Shown: positions 12,392 through 25,122 of the stretch, piece by piece
Layout: every line of letters begins with the position of its first letter
Position numbering within the stretch: the stretch's first letter is position 1
Assembly: GCA_037043015.1 (NCBI GenBank)
Contig: CM073329.1
Location: forward strand, 740,448-804,447
Direction of reading: 5' to 3'
Source: Bryum argenteum
Lineage: Eukaryota > Streptophyta > Bryopsida > Bryales > Bryaceae
Length of the DNA: 64,000 nucleotides
Notes under the pieces: model-generated
What the model was told of the DNA's origin: nothing
What the model saw: only the letters and a program-made list of their open reading frames with translations
The model's database searches: none
Translations under genes and position numbers: made by a program

Positions 12392-12474
12392 AATTTTGAA
12401 ATTTACTATACCTCTGACATTTATTTATGTATGTGTGTGTATATATATATATATGTATATATAGAGAGAGAGAT
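12352..12474 (+). repeat. Poly-T tract and TA/GA microsatellite
   Basis: There are 36 T at 12352-12387, then TG, TA and GA dinucleotide runs at about 12425-12474. The phenylalanine-rich ORF across it is an artefact of the T run. Confidence 0.9.
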
Positions 12475-13139
12475 TTAAGATGAGGATAATTAGATTTTAG
12501 TTGAGCGTTTCTAGTTGAAATAGGTAATATAGTAGGATTTTAACTTCTAAGAGATACTTTTTGGAGTCTTGGGACTTTTTAAGTACTATACCATATTATA
12601 CTATACTATATACTATACCATCATGATCTCTGCAGCTATGCAACTCCATGGCTCCAAATCTTGTTTGCAAAATTTACCAGAATTTTGTTTTGAGATTGTA
12701 TAGTTGAGAATTACATAACTTACTTTCAATCACACTAGAGACACTTCAAAAGATTAATGTTTTTATCATAAAAAGGCCTTGTAGAATAAGGGGTCAAGCA
12801 CCCAATTAGTATTTTGTGAATACATTGTATTGTTGAGTCACAATTCTATACACCAAATCAAAATCCCTTTCTCGTGCTGCTTCACAATTAGTGTTGGTAT
12901 AATTTAGTGTATACTTTCGTCATGCCTATTGTGATATTAGACCAAACTTATTCTTCTTAAGGTTTAACCATGACTAGGAAGAAACACTCGATTTTAGAAG
13001 TAAAGAATAAACAAATTATGAAGTTAAAAATGTGTTATTTAAGTTAGTTGTGATTTACCGAAGAGAAGGAGATTGTTAACATGCAGGAGGAGTGCTTCTT
13101 GTTCCGATATTTTTTATGGTAAATTGAAAATTCAAAACG
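12475..13139. other. AT-rich intergenic DNA, nothing assigned
   Basis: There is no ORF with similarity, no paired repeats and no RNA gene visible. A G run at about 13139-13150 marks the sharp change to GC-richer DNA upstream of the AP2 gene. Confidence 0.5.
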
Positions 13140-15765
13140 GGGGGGGGGGGTGGGGACCTTTCCTTACGTAACAAGAGAAAGTGGCTGCCTCCAGAAGAGG
13201 AAGGTCAACAAAAAAATAGTTGCAAGGGACTAGGTCCAAAGGGAGGGACCCGTCCCGGCCCCGGGATGTAACCAACCGACTTCACAAGTTGACAGGGAAA
13301 TGGGGGGACTGGGCGAACAGAAAGGGGCGAGGTGCCTTGCGTTGGGCTGCTCCAGCATTGAAAATGTCCAGAGAGGGGGAGAGACTGGGGAGCCAAAGAG
13401 AGCATGGGGACCAGATCTTGGAGAGGGAAACCGACTTGGAGGCCGAGAGCCCATATATATTTAGGGGCTGTTCTTGTCCACCTAAACATTAAAAGCAACC
13501 GACCAACGTTAGATGCAAGGATAAAATACTCTGCGCCACAGTTTGAAGAATTCCAACCCGCCCCAAATATACTTTGCATTTATCACCCGCCCCTTCATTG
13601 AATCGTTCAAATTCCCACTTCCATCCTACGCTAGTTCCCACTTCCCACACCTGCGAGCGAGGGAGCCAGCCACTGTGCTCCGTTCCGAGATATTTATAAT
13701 ATTCATTCATGCTGTTCTAGATTGTTACCTTTAATACTTTTCTTCTTATTCGTATTGTTATTCGTATTGTTATTCGCATTTACTTATTCCATCATGTTTT
13801 AACTACGGTTTCAAGGAATCGTTGCAGTAGACTGAGGCAGCGGCGGGGCCCAGGTAGAGAGAGAAAGAGAACGGGGAAAGGGGGAGGGTTGGCCTAGGAG
13901 TCTAGGATGGTCACTCCCCACTCTGACCAGTCTTTGCACTACGGCCCAGGGCTCCACAGGTCCCCCTCTTCTCCCCTCCCCTCCCCTCCCTCGTCGCTGA
14001 GCGAGTCGTGGTGGTGGTGGTGACCCAGTAGTAAGCTGCGCGCTCAAGCTTCGTGCTTCATCATCAGTAGGGAGCCATAACGGGAGGATCGACCAAGTTT
14101 GGCTACAAAACTGTTGGACCATTTTCAGCGTCCTCTTCTGCCGCTGTCTCCCTCCCCTCGTCCCTAATTGCCTGGCTGCCCCCGCCGGTCTTCGCTAGCT
14201 AGCTGTTCCTGCAGCAGGCAATCCTGCGATCACACAACTTCTTTCCGCCTGCACCACCCTCCCTTCCCTTCTCTTCCCTTCCTGTGTACGTTGACGCTTC
14301 ATCTTCATCACTGGCACTCCGTGTTCAGTTTTGCTGCGCACGATCACTCCACCAGGCCCAGGATTTTTAGGTTGATCGGTAGCCTGTAGTTGTGGCGTGC
14401 GATCAGCCTCAGGGTACGTTGTTGCAGCTCTCTCCTCCTCCTGCCGAGTGTAATCCCATGGGGCTCTCTGACGGCATCCCCCGCTTGCCGTCGTCGTAGA
14501 CCCTCTCCCCTCGTGGAATGCACGTAATTAGTTGACAGCCTGCACTGTTGTAATCTGGGGTTGCGTGGGCGTTGTTGCGATGCAGTGACAGTCCGGTACT
14601 CCAATTGTGCACATGGCCGGACGCCGACTTCCCCCGGGCGCCGTGAGGACTTACCAAGTGATGGTGCCTCCTACCTAGCAGTGCAGTGGTGTTGCTGTCT
14701 ACTCCTGAGTGTTTCTATCTAGTGTCTAGACCATCACGGTGCCTTCTGTAGGTGCCAATGACTGCACACGCTCTGAGCCTGGGTCGAAGGTTGCGCTTTG
14801 TTATCAGGTAGTAGGCAGTCCGGTAGTGCTCGTTGCATTATTCCCCCAGAGAGCGAGAGTTGCTTCCGAGAGCTGGAAGCTTCGAACCAGGAAGAAGAAG
14901 GACAAAGGAAGAAGGAAGGGTTAATGCTCCAGTCATCATCGCGGTTGTCAGTAATCGTCATCATTCACCGCAGACAGACAAGTACCGTTATCCAGGGAAT
15001 GAAGGTTGGAATATCTCATGTCACAGACCGCACCTTGTATGTGGCCACAGCGGCACAGCCTGAGCTCGCAGTACGACATGATTGAACATCATCAGCAAAG
15101 CCAAAGGTAGAATCTAGTGTCCGCAAATAAGTAGACTTGCACGTACTGCAGCAGCAGCTCAGCTCAGCTTTCAGTGAAAGTATTTCACTGTTGGTATTAG
15201 TCGCCTCAACTTCTACAGCTGCAGAGCTGTATCGGCTCTTGAACGTTGGCAGTATCGACAACTGGGACGGATCTGCTCGTTCTGGACGATAATCAGGATG
15301 GAGTGGTTAGGTTAAGTAGCCGCTTGCACGGCTCATGCATCTGTCAAGTTGAAGGTGACGACGATGTCTGTAAAGCTGAACTGGAGCATTTTGTGCTGTT
15401 TGCGTCGGCAAGGGAACGGGTGCTTATGATACCAGAACCCCAGGGTCATTTTCAAGGTGGCTTCGGCAGCAGTAGCCGACTTCTTTTATCCCACTAACAT
15501 TAATCTCAAAGCCAATCGAGACCCGTGGTGCATTTCTCAGATTGGAACGTCTACGAGCCGTCATTCCAGCTAGCTTCTGGGCCAAACATTTGCAGCTATA
15601 TTGCAGCTACCCCTCTATCCCCAACTACAGATCCAGTAGCATCGGCTGACGCGCACTGCAGTCGTTCCATGTACTGCGGGATAAGTTCGTCACTCGTTTT
15701 CGATCAAGTGCAGTTGAAATTGAGCGGAAACTCGAAGGTCGTGATCGAGCTTGGGGCTCATATTC
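13140..15765 (+). promoter_or_regulatory. Putative promoter and long 5' leader of the AP2 gene
   Basis: Base composition changes abruptly from AT-rich repeat DNA to GC-richer, CT-tract-rich sequence at about 13140 and stays so up to the AP2 start codon. A TATA-like CATATATATTTAG is near 13452. Runs such as the CCCCTCCC stretch at 13970-13990 are typical of plant 5' leaders. Many short ORFs on both strands overlap without protein similarity. Long 5' UTRs, sometimes with introns, are common in developmental regulators. Transcript start and any leader intron cannot be fixed from sequence alone. Confidence 0.45.
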
Positions 15766-18700
15766 ATGAAGTCTATGAATAACTGGCTCACCTTCTCTCT
15801 ACAATCCCCTCACTTAACCCTCGACGCAGTGAAGCAGCAGACTGACCAAGTGAGCCACCAGGCCGCACGGACTCCTGTTAACAACACCGCCACCAACAGT
15901 CTCATTCTTTCAAACATGTCGCAGAACCACAGTAACAGCCTTGGCGGGTTTCAAAGCTCCGCCAACGACTGTTACAATTCTCTTCGTGGCAGCGGCGATG
16001 GCGGCAACTCCAATTCCAGTCAAGGTCTGGAGATGATGCGGTCGGATGGATCCCTTTGCATCATGGAGGCCCTTAGCAGATCGCACAGCGCAGGTAAGCA
16101 ACAGTTCATCATCATCAATCCCTAGCTTAGCTCACTGGTTCCCGACCCTCGAAGCCGGGCATATTATAATCATGTAGGGTTTTATCTTACGCGCGCTTCC
16201 ACGACTATAGTGAATTAATAAATTAGTCGTAGTCTATGTGGTCTCGGAACCCATCAGCTTGTCGTGCTCTGCAGTACGTGATAGCAATAATAGTTCCGTC
16301 TATGTATTGCATTTGCATGGGGTCTGATGATTTGATGTTATATGTCGTCTGATGATTGGAGGTGAAGCACCCATCGTTCTCACGACTGTCACATCGACTT
16401 GGGCATCAGCTCTGCGAGTGTCAGTGTTTTGATACATTAGAATCCAGTCTATCCTAGTGTACACAATCATGGACGCACTGATGAGAACGTCTCAATCTAG
16501 TCTTAGATCGCAGAATCGATTGAGGATCGGAGCGAGGGTGATAGATCTACCTCCGTGTCAGTATCGAACGCATCGCAATGTGAACCGTGAAAACTCCACC
16601 TTCATTCGGATTCACATTGTGACTTTGTCTATGAGAGATATTCGAGGAAATTAGTGAAGGCGGGAACTAATGAAGCTTTCCGAAGTATACAGTAGAAATC
16701 GAACGCAATTCTCGGAGTTTTGGCAGGCAGGCAGGCAGATGCACTATTTTCGACTACATTACACACATCGCACTTGCATGGTAATCCATCCTTCGCGGTA
16801 GTAATAGACGACCCAGTCTAGTGGGGGCGGAATAGACACCACGACCCATTCCGCTTATGTAATGCAAAGCTACTGGGGGGTTTGACCGCGTCAACGCCGG
16901 GGGATCTTTGAACATTCAATGCGGACAAGGAACCAGTGGGGCCTACATGTTTGGATCGTCCGTAAACTGTTTTTCTATTATGGACCCGATTTCGATGTGG
17001 TGAGTGATGGCAAGAATGACAACACATGCAGAGTAGAGTAGAAGGACTTCTTTGGCTCTAAGTTACTGGATCTCATTCTCTACTCTGCTACAGCTTCGGT
17101 GTGCTCCATTGTGTTGTCTGGAAACCCCTCATGGCTTCTCATCTCAAGCGCGCGAAGTCTGAAGTTGTGGCGAGGGATGGGTTAGATGACGAGGAAGTAG
17201 AAATCCTCGACGTTCCGCTTCACAGCTTGTCGGATTCTTCCACCAGATCTGAAAGCTAGTCATTCCGTCTTTCGAGAGCATGCAATCTGGTTCTCCCGGA
17301 TGAGGCGATAGTACGTAAGCGAGAATATGCCACGTCCACTTTGACTGCTTCTCCCTTTTGAAGTGGTCAGAGCAAGACAAGTCGAGGGAGGGAGAGAGAG
17401 AAAGAGAGATATGATTGTGACGGACGATGATGGTGTTGTGGTGGTGTGCTCGCAGATCAACACTGGCCGCAGCAGCGCGCGATGCAAAGCGATGGTGGAG
17501 TGCAGCAACAGCAGCACACGCTCCTCACGCCGGACCAGCTGTCGCGCCTCACCGGCAATGCGGGCGAGGGGCAGCAGCAGCAGCTGACGAGCCACTACGA
17601 GATGCAAGCGAGCGCGTCCGCGGAGACGCGCGACGGGCCGAAGCTAGAGGATTTCCTTGGCGGCGCGTCGCTGGGGGGCCAGTACTCAGAGCGCGAGGCA
17701 GCGCAGCAGCAAGCTCAGCTGGACTCGCTCTACTACAGTGGCAACCCCAATTACCAGCGCAGCGACTCCGTGGCGGGGTCGCGTATCAACGTGAACCTGC
17801 CGTATTCGACGTCTGGGGGCGGTTCCCTCCACGACGTGCCGCCCTCGTATCACGTTGCTTACGGAGGTGTGCCCAACGATGGCCCCTCCGCAGTCCCTTA
17901 TGACCACCCGCACAGCCGCGAGCTCCAGGACTCCACTAGCAGCCGTATGCACGCGCAGAACTTGCTCCAAGCGGCGCTAGACCAGTCCACCACAGCGGAA
18001 TTGCTCACGGACTGCGGCCCAAGCGCGGGAGCTGACGAATATGGGCTTAAGACGTGGTTGCGGCACCAGGCCGCGGCTGAGAAGGCCGGCCAGCACCAGC
18101 ACCAGCACCAGCGCGGCATGAATAATGCGTTGGCCACTCTGCAGCCGCTTACGTTATCCATGAGTGCGGGATCTCACCAGAGCAGCGTGTCTACTCCGGT
18201 CCATGGGCAGCTGGTGGCGGGCGAGAGTCCCACTGGGCCCGAGCCAAGGAAGCGGGGTGCTGGGCGAGCGGGCAGTAAGGAGCCGTCGCCGCGCAAGAGC
18301 ATCGATACGTTTGGGCAGAGAACCTCGGTGTACAGAGGGGTCACAAGGTAAGATTGTCTTTTCATGCAAAGGCGCGGATAACAGTTCAATCATCTGCACT
18401 GTAAACTATCGGTTGGTATGCCGGCATGAGCGAAGTTTCGTCATCCGATGCTTCTTCAAAGTATGGCACTCAAGTTGATCTAGTGATCATATTCAATCGC
18501 TTGATGTTTCTGCCGAGTGTCGTTTTGGACCATTGTAGAGCTTTGATCATGTTGCTGGAATGTAACTTCCTGAATAACATAATCACCTATCTTATTGAGC
18601 TCGTCCTGGCCATTCATTACGCGGAGGCCTCCCGTTTAAGAATTCACTGGTGTTGTCTTTGGAGTGTAGTCTTTACATGCTGTCTCCGGATCAGGTTAAG

Positions 18701-21700
18701 TTTAGGGTGCGATGGGCCAGGGAAGTTTCAAAAGTTAGTCGCAGCATGTTGGCACGCAGGGAGTGCGGAGTTGCTGTCTGAATTATATACATCTGGTCGT
18801 TTGATGTATAGGCACCGGTGGACTGGACGGTACGAAGCTCATCTATGGGATAATAGTTGTAGAAAGGAGGGCCAGACTCGCAAAGGTCGACAAGGTATGA
18901 CTATGGTCTGCCCTTGTTACCTTGGAGCCCGTTTTGTTGAACCATTTGAGCCTTGTAGTCATGGATCCCTGGTACAATCAATTTGTTCGATGAAGTTCAT
19001 TGGAGCTTCCACCTTTGCCTTTCAATCAAAGCTTGCCCTCAAGTCTTTCTTCTGCCGAAACATTTCCCCTGACCCATTTGTATCTCTGTGTGCATATTGC
19101 TGTATACTCGTGGTGTACATCAACGATCTACAGTTTACTTAGGTAAGTTCAAATAAGCTGAGAATTGTAAGTACCCGGTTATCAATATGGAAAGGAAGGT
19201 ATTATTGTATTAAGCTTTGGTGGTGATGCGGTATTGACAGGAGGGTATGACAAAGAGGAGAAAGCAGCCCGAGCCTACGATTTGGCGGCACTCAAATATT
19301 GGGGTGCTAGCACCACCATCAACTTCCCGGTATGTATGCTATGATATGAATCAGTACTGAAGCAAATTAAAATTTTGCATGAGCTATGAATTTGAAGCCA
19401 CCCAAAAGTGCACGTCGCATGGTTAAGTTCATGGGGTTTGACTAGGTACTGATGAAGAATTGGTGGGTGAGGTTCTGTAACAGTTGACGACATATGAAAC
19501 AGAGCTGGAGGAGATGAAGAACATGTCTCGCCAGGAATATGTAGCTTCGTTGCGAAGGTAAGTCGAAGGTACCACTGTGAAGTGCATGAGCGGAAATGTA
19601 AGTAGTGGGAAGGAAACCCTAGACCTTAAAAGATCTCGTGTGCAATTGTAAGAGTCAGTGCAATGATGGAGGGAAGGGCGTAATGATGAACACTGCTGGT
19701 TCCACACTTCTGCGTGTCCTCATGTGCACACACAGGTCTGAATCCTGAAAGATGCCTTTTTGACAGAGTCTAGGCTGGTCAAAGTTGACTTTTCCATCCA
19801 GGTCCCAGAAATAGCCCCCCGTGATTTACTACCGAGTCCATTCCTTTGCAGTTTGCACTTATCGGCCCTAAAGTTTCGTCCCCCATGCAATAATTAGCAT
19901 TATTCTGAGATTCTCCGAACCGTCCTTTTCAGGAAAAGCAGTGGCTTTTCAAGAGGAGCATCTATGTATCGAGGTGTGACCAGGCACCACCAGCATGGGC
20001 GGTGGCAGGCACGAATCGGTCGTGTTGCTGGCAACAAGGATCTCTACCTGGGCACCTACAGTAAGTTCTTATCAATCGTGACTCCTCAATTCTATCACGG
20101 TAAACTGCAGTTTTTATGGTTTTATTAAATCCGGGTGTTCAAAGGGTTTGATCAACAGTTCCTCCAACTAGCTTGAATTTGAGACCCATGACCCTCGTTA
20201 GTCTGCGGTTTTACCCTGAGCTTGTAAGTATCACATCTGCCCATTATCCTTGATAGGTCGGTCTCCTCCACTCCTCGAAACACGCCTTTCTAGCAATCTG
20301 TCGAGGCAGACCCAGAAGGTTTACTTAAAAATCTGCAGTTTTGTTCCTGTAATCATGCCTCCAGGTGGCGTTGAATCAAACTCTCATAACGTTTCAGTTT
20401 TTGATACGTAACGAATGCGCAAGATTACCGTAGTCCATGAGCCACGTTCTTGTGACAACCTAGCCAGCAAGGCGGATTGATACTCTGATCGGACTTTTTC
20501 TAACATTCTGTAGCTTTCGCTGCTGTGGATAGGACTCCAGGGGTTGCCATCTTTCAGAGTGGTACTGTAGTTTAGAACGATAATAGGTGAAATCTGTTAC
20601 AATTTCAGTCCATGAATCACGGTCGTCTCAGAACCAAGGTAGACAGATTCACAGTCTGATCTGAATGCCAATGACGTCGATTTGCTGAGTGCTCAGACTT
20701 CACCAACATCAATAAAGACGAGGGTAGTACTTCAAAAGATATCAGCCTGTGAATACGCGTGCATCCACGTTGATCAGGTTGATCGGTGACATCAACATAC
20801 GTCAGTACGGCTTGCAATATTATGACCCAAGACGTAGAACCGATGGGTGCAGTCAAGGGGCGATTATAATGGACAGAACTGATTCGTGATGTGCTCGTGG
20901 TTGAATCGAATGATGCAGGCACGCAGGAGGAAGCAGCAGAGGCGTACGATATTGCGGCCATCAAGTTTCGCGGGATCAATGCGGTGACGAACTTCGACAT
21001 CTCGCGCTACGACGCCGCGCGCATCCAGCAGGCGTCGGTGAACGGGCATCACGGGCAGGAGGCCATGAAGGCGGCAAAGGAGGCGGAGCTCGCAGCGGCA
21101 ATGAGCATCAGCACGGCCAGCGCGCACGCAGCGCAGTCGCGGGCGCACACGGCCGCGCATGCACTCAACCATGCCCAGCAGCAGCAGCAGCAACAGCAAA
21201 AGCAGCAGACGGGCAGTGGGGTGGGCGAGCACGGGGACGACCACCAGACGGCGTCCACAACGGGCACGCAGCCAGGTAGCCAACTGACGACGGAAGGGGG
21301 GCTAGGCACGCAGGGAGGGCTGGCCAAGAACCTGCACGAGTGGCAGATGCTATACCAGCCGCAGACGCAGACGCGCAATACGTGGGCTACATCGCAGGAC
21401 GACACGCGGCACTTGGGCGTCAGCTTCCCGGAGTCCATGCGAGCGCCGGGGTCCAGTAATAAATTTCAGCCTCCCCCTAACGGAATGCACTTCCGCAACC
21501 TCATGGGCCTGGACGACCACACGCGGGCAGACCAGGGCTCCACCTCCGCCAACCAGCAGGCGCTGCTGGGCATCCCGGGCACGACAGGCAGCATGATGAG
21601 CACGTCGGGCTATCAGGGCGGGTACAATCCAGGCCAGCAGCAACAGCAGCAACAGCAGCAGCAGGGGCAAGGCAGCGTGGATCGCGGGGCCGTGGTGGAC

Positions 21701-21949
21701 AGCCCTAAGAACTCGGTGGGCGAGAGTGAGGAGGCCAGCTCCAAGAGTTCCGGTTATGACCCTGTGGGAGTGCTCTACATGTCGCCGGGCTCCAACCAGG
21801 GCAAGATGGGCGGCTATGAGACCAACCCCCTCACGCCGTGGATCAGCAGCAATCCCACCACCGTGCAGGGCCTTGCGGGCCGCTCCAACCTCAGTGTAGG
21901 TGGCCACATGGGTTCCGGCCCCATTTTTGCGCACTCTTGGAACGAATGA
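15766..21949 (+). CDS. AINTEGUMENTA/PLETHORA-like AP2 transcription factor (APB class)
   Basis: This is a nuclear DNA-binding regulator of meristem and stem-cell identity; in mosses the APB genes of this class are needed for gametophore apical cells. Exons: 15766-16093, 17456-18347, 18812-18894, 19134-19142, 19241-19329, 19484-19557, 19933-20060 and 20919-21949, totalling 2634 nt or 877 aa. Residues 1-110 carry the euANT motifs NNWLTFSL and [13 protein letters not shown]2 repeat 1 is about residues 399-467 ([20 protein letters not shown], then [20 protein letters not shown]). The linker [19 protein letters not shown] follows. Repeat 2 is about 500-562 ([39 protein letters not shown]). The two glutamine runs at about 21175-21210 and 21640-21665 lie in a 310-residue low-complexity tail that ends FAHSWNE, probably an activation region. 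The ATG at 15766 is chosen; 15775 is also possible. The family is certain, the exact orthologue less so. Confidence 0.95.
19134..19142 (+). other. 9-nt microexon of the AP2 gene
   Basis: TTTACTTAG sits between acceptor CTACAG and donor GTAAGT. With the G left from the previous exon it encodes Val-Tyr-Leu and the first base of Gly, restoring the invariant VYLGG of AP2 repeat 1. Without it the AP2 domain lacks a conserved strand. A microexon here is known in the ANT lineage of flowering plants. The flanking introns are 239 bp (18895-19133) and 98 bp (19143-19240). Confidence 0.93.
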
Positions 21950-22737
21950 ATCATTCACGCACTGAAGCACGCAAGCAGACGGACGGATGGATCCACGAGA
22001 GATCCTTGATGGTGAACACCAGACGATTACGACGATTTCCCACATGTTAATCTAGGACTGTGAACAAAGTTTAGAACCGGTTGTGTAAAGGCCAGGCAGG
22101 CAGGCAATTACAATGCTTGCTCCACATGCTCGCGGTGCAAGAGGTGATTGGCGTGCGCGCGTTATGGATTCGTCGTTCGGACCATGATTCGACAATCAAG
22201 TTTTGTGCCAGCTCCCTCTCTCTACCCTGTCTGTACTCAAGGGGAGAGACCAGCAGCCGCGGGAGCAGCAGCAGTGGGAAAGTGGAGTGGCGGTTGCGCT
22301 TGTGGCTCCATGCTTCCTGTCGTTCGTGCAGGCAGAGATGCAGGCTTGACGGAGGCAAGGACTCGGCTATCCAGGCAGCCAGCCAGCATGCATGCACAAC
22401 GCGTTGTTACATGGTAAGTGTTGATACGAGACAGATTATCAAATTACTTAAACAGGGTGTGTTTAAACGCGGCCCCCAGACATTGACTGATTGGCGGCAT
22501 GTAAAATTGATGATGACCACCGACGATGATCGATGATGATGATTTTCTGCCCTTTGATGTGTGCGGAAACAAATTCATTCTATCATGGGCGTACGTAGCC
22601 AGCAAGCTTGAGCAAGCAGCAGCAGCAGGGGATGATGATATTCATGTTCATACAATAACTACTATCAATCAGGGGCAAGAACCGACCTTTGCATGTAAAA
22701 GTTTTGGGTACCTCTCCTTTCACAGACTTAACCATCT

Positions 22738-22866
22738 CTCTCTCTCTCTCGGTCCTTTTTTACGTTCTCCCCCTCATATGCACCCCAGGCTAGCTACTTA
22801 TATCAATTATTCAGAGCCCCCTCCCTCCCTCCCTCCCTCCCTCCCTTCCTTCTTTCCATCCCTTCT
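22738..22866 (+). repeat. TC and CCCT simple repeats
   Basis: CT dinucleotides at about 22738-22751 are followed by about eight CCCT units at 22812-22845 and further CT-rich sequence, within the presumed 3' region of the AP2 gene. Confidence 0.85.
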
Positions 22867-23375
22867 CTCCCTCTGATTAGTGATGATCTAGTCCTCATCG
22901 GTCTAGCCTTCGCTAACTAGTTCTCCGGGTTTATATATATTGGGCTCCATCTCCACTAGCACTTTGAATTGTTATCTAGTATATTGTCCTCTCATCTTCA
23001 GCCACGGATTTGCTTCTGCAAAGCCAACTTCCAAGCAAGGATGGTAGCCTGCAAGCTGATACTAGTGAAGACGACGTCCATGCAAGATTTTGACATGATC
23101 CTGTATAGTTCACCAACTTCATGACTTTATTATGATTCAAGGTTTATCTTGTGTGCTTTGTTATGGATGCAAATGTCATGTCATGATGTCAATTTGCTCA
23201 TTCATGATGTCATGAATAAATGCACAATTGAAGTAGGATGCTCACGAACCGTGGTCTTGAGCTCTCCTGCCGCTTTAACGCGCTGGTACTGGGGGGATAT
23301 AGCAGCTTCAGATGCGTGTCTTGCTATTGTAATTGAATGCTTGCGTTTCACGAGCTTGTGGATTCTTCACACATG

Positions 23376-23431
23376 TATAAAAGGGAAAGAGTAGACATGA
23401 AGTAAGTCAAGTAGCTATATAAGTGTTTGGA
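23376..23431 (+). repeat. 56-bp exact repeat, copy 1
   Basis: The segment begins TATAAAAGGGAAAGAGTAGA and ends AAGTGTTTGGA. It is identical over 56 bp to 33024-33079, 9.6 kb away, while flanking sequence on both sides is unrelated. I recognise no element family for it. Confidence 0.9.
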
Positions 23432-24419
23432 CTTGTTTAAGTAGAGGTCCACCTGTGTTAAGTAGGAGTAGAAGCTGCTCCGAGGGACTTAGAGATTGGA
23501 GATATTAGTCTTGCATCCGTGATGCCGCGTTGAGTAATGTGGAAGTGCGAAGGCTGTTTCAGAGTGCTGGGAGAGCGTGACAATGTTCTGATTTCTTCTG
23601 TTGTAGATTTTGACACGTACTGTGGAGGTGCTGGTCAAATGCCCGTTCATAGTCGTACTATTCTTTGCTAGAAATCGTAGGGCATAGGTAATTTTGAGAA
23701 TGTGGTCGCCTCACGGTCATGCTGGCCGGCAGCTATTTCAACATACATGTTGCACTGGACACGCTTCCTGTACTTGACTTGTGAGGACCAAAGCCTTGCA
23801 AATATTTCAAGTGCCATAACACACTTTCGAAGGCAAGGATGTTCTGTTTATTCCTCATTACGCGTACAATTGGCCACATACTTAATAATGGCACGACATG
23901 GACCTTGGATATTTGAAGGGGGCAGTGAAGGCATACATCTCATGAACTTACCGTTGGTTTAGAACGAAGTTTGGAACTGTTCACGTTCAGACTGTAAGTG
24001 GGGGCAAGAAGACCCCGAACTCGTACTTCTAACATGAACTATACTTGCCGAAACGCAGCACCTCACAAAGCTAGTCATTCCTCAGAAATGCACACTGTAG
24101 CGACGGAGGGTGTGGACGAAGGGGTGCTTGGTAATAATGCAAGATATCTATGGTAGAGTGTGGAATCCACATGATATTCTGTGACCAAGTTCACTCCATT
24201 TGACATGATAGCTCTAGACTAGAAAGTGCTAGATCACACATGTCTGTTGAAGTGTTGACTGGATGGCGGATGGGAGCTCCTCTTTATCTTAATTGTGTGT
24301 GTGGATATGACCAACCTCGACATTCCAAAATAATTTAGAATATTATCTCCAAACTTATTTTGAGGTTGGCATGAATAAAGTGTTCCTAGTTTGAAACTAT
24401 CTTCTCAAATCCTGACCGC

Positions 24420-25122
24420 TACACTAAATAGGTAGATGAAGATTAGTGTTAGATGAGATAGTTACCCAAAACACTAATTCTCAACTCAAATTACAATTTT
24501 GTTTGGACAGGGTTTTGCATTAGGGTTTCAGAATTTGACATTTTCAAATGCAATTCGAATATGAAACTTGAGTCTGCAATCAAATCAATCTTCTTTCCAT
24601 TCAACTTCAAGCTTGTGAGCTTGACAATTGAAGTCAATAGAAGCGACATGACCTCGTTGCTCCTCAAAGCCTCAAAGTTCTGCTCCAACTCCGACCCAGT
24701 TTGTTTTGGGTCAACTTTGGCCTACTTACTCTGCATTGATTTAACTTCAACTTGTTCTGCAACAAGTTCAAGAGTGCGTTGGGCTTCGTAAACTAGGCTT
24801 CTATTCGACTTTTGTCTATCTACCTCCTTCGGCACAATATTCATTCTCAATTTAACCTTAAATCTTAACTTTCGGATACCTGATTTTAAGTAGATTATGC
24901 TTTCAAGGTGGTTCCCAAATTCTGTACTTCAATTCCTCATTTCAGAATCTACAAAAAATATCATCCATCACTATTTGCATTCATGTAAATACTCAAAATT
25001 ACCAATTGGTACAAATAGTGTTAGAGGTGAATTTAGTGTTCTAACGTACTATGGAGAAAATTGACAATTAGCATTCATGTCACCTGTTATTGTTTCAAAC
25101 ACTAATCTACCTGTTCAGTGTA
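24420..25122. mobile_element. TA-flanked TIR element, copy 2, with coding-like cargo
   Basis: The left end is TACACTAAATAGGTAGAT and the right end as reverse complement is TACACTGAACAGGTAGATTA, with TA at both borders, so it belongs to the same family as 3251-3470. The 703-bp body holds a minus-strand coding-like stretch (about 24540-24790) with one in-frame stop: ELEQNFEALRSNEVMSLLL and a following charged/leucine pattern. I do not recognise the source protein. A captured host exon fragment is possible. Confidence 0.65.

Larger units (their letters stand above)
21950..24419. other. 3' region of the AP2 gene and intergenic DNA
   Basis: The first kilobase is probably 3' UTR and flank of the AP2 gene. 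It contains a TC run (about 22738-22751), a CCCT run (about 22812-22845) and AATAAA-like words near 23213. No independent gene is supported; ORFs such as 22081-22536 overlap on both strands and lack similarity. From about 23400 the DNA becomes AT-rich again. Confidence 0.5.

Noticed and set aside
12281-12478. Small ORF with a phenylalanine run
   Set aside because: It is produced by a 36-T homopolymer and dinucleotide repeats.
13205-15497. Clusters of 60-124-codon ORFs on both strands upstream of AP2
   Set aside because: They overlap each other in several frames and lack recognisable domains or splice continuity; they reflect the GC-rich leader.
18426-19142. 238-codon ORF on the + strand across AP2 introns 2-3
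   Set aside because: It spans predicted introns and the microexon, switches frame with the true exons (only the short [13 protein letters not shown] part is real) and has no further similarity.
21350-22045. 231-codon minus ORF opposite the last AP2 exon
   Set aside because: It is a shadow of CAG-rich coding sequence (leucine and alanine runs), with no family features.
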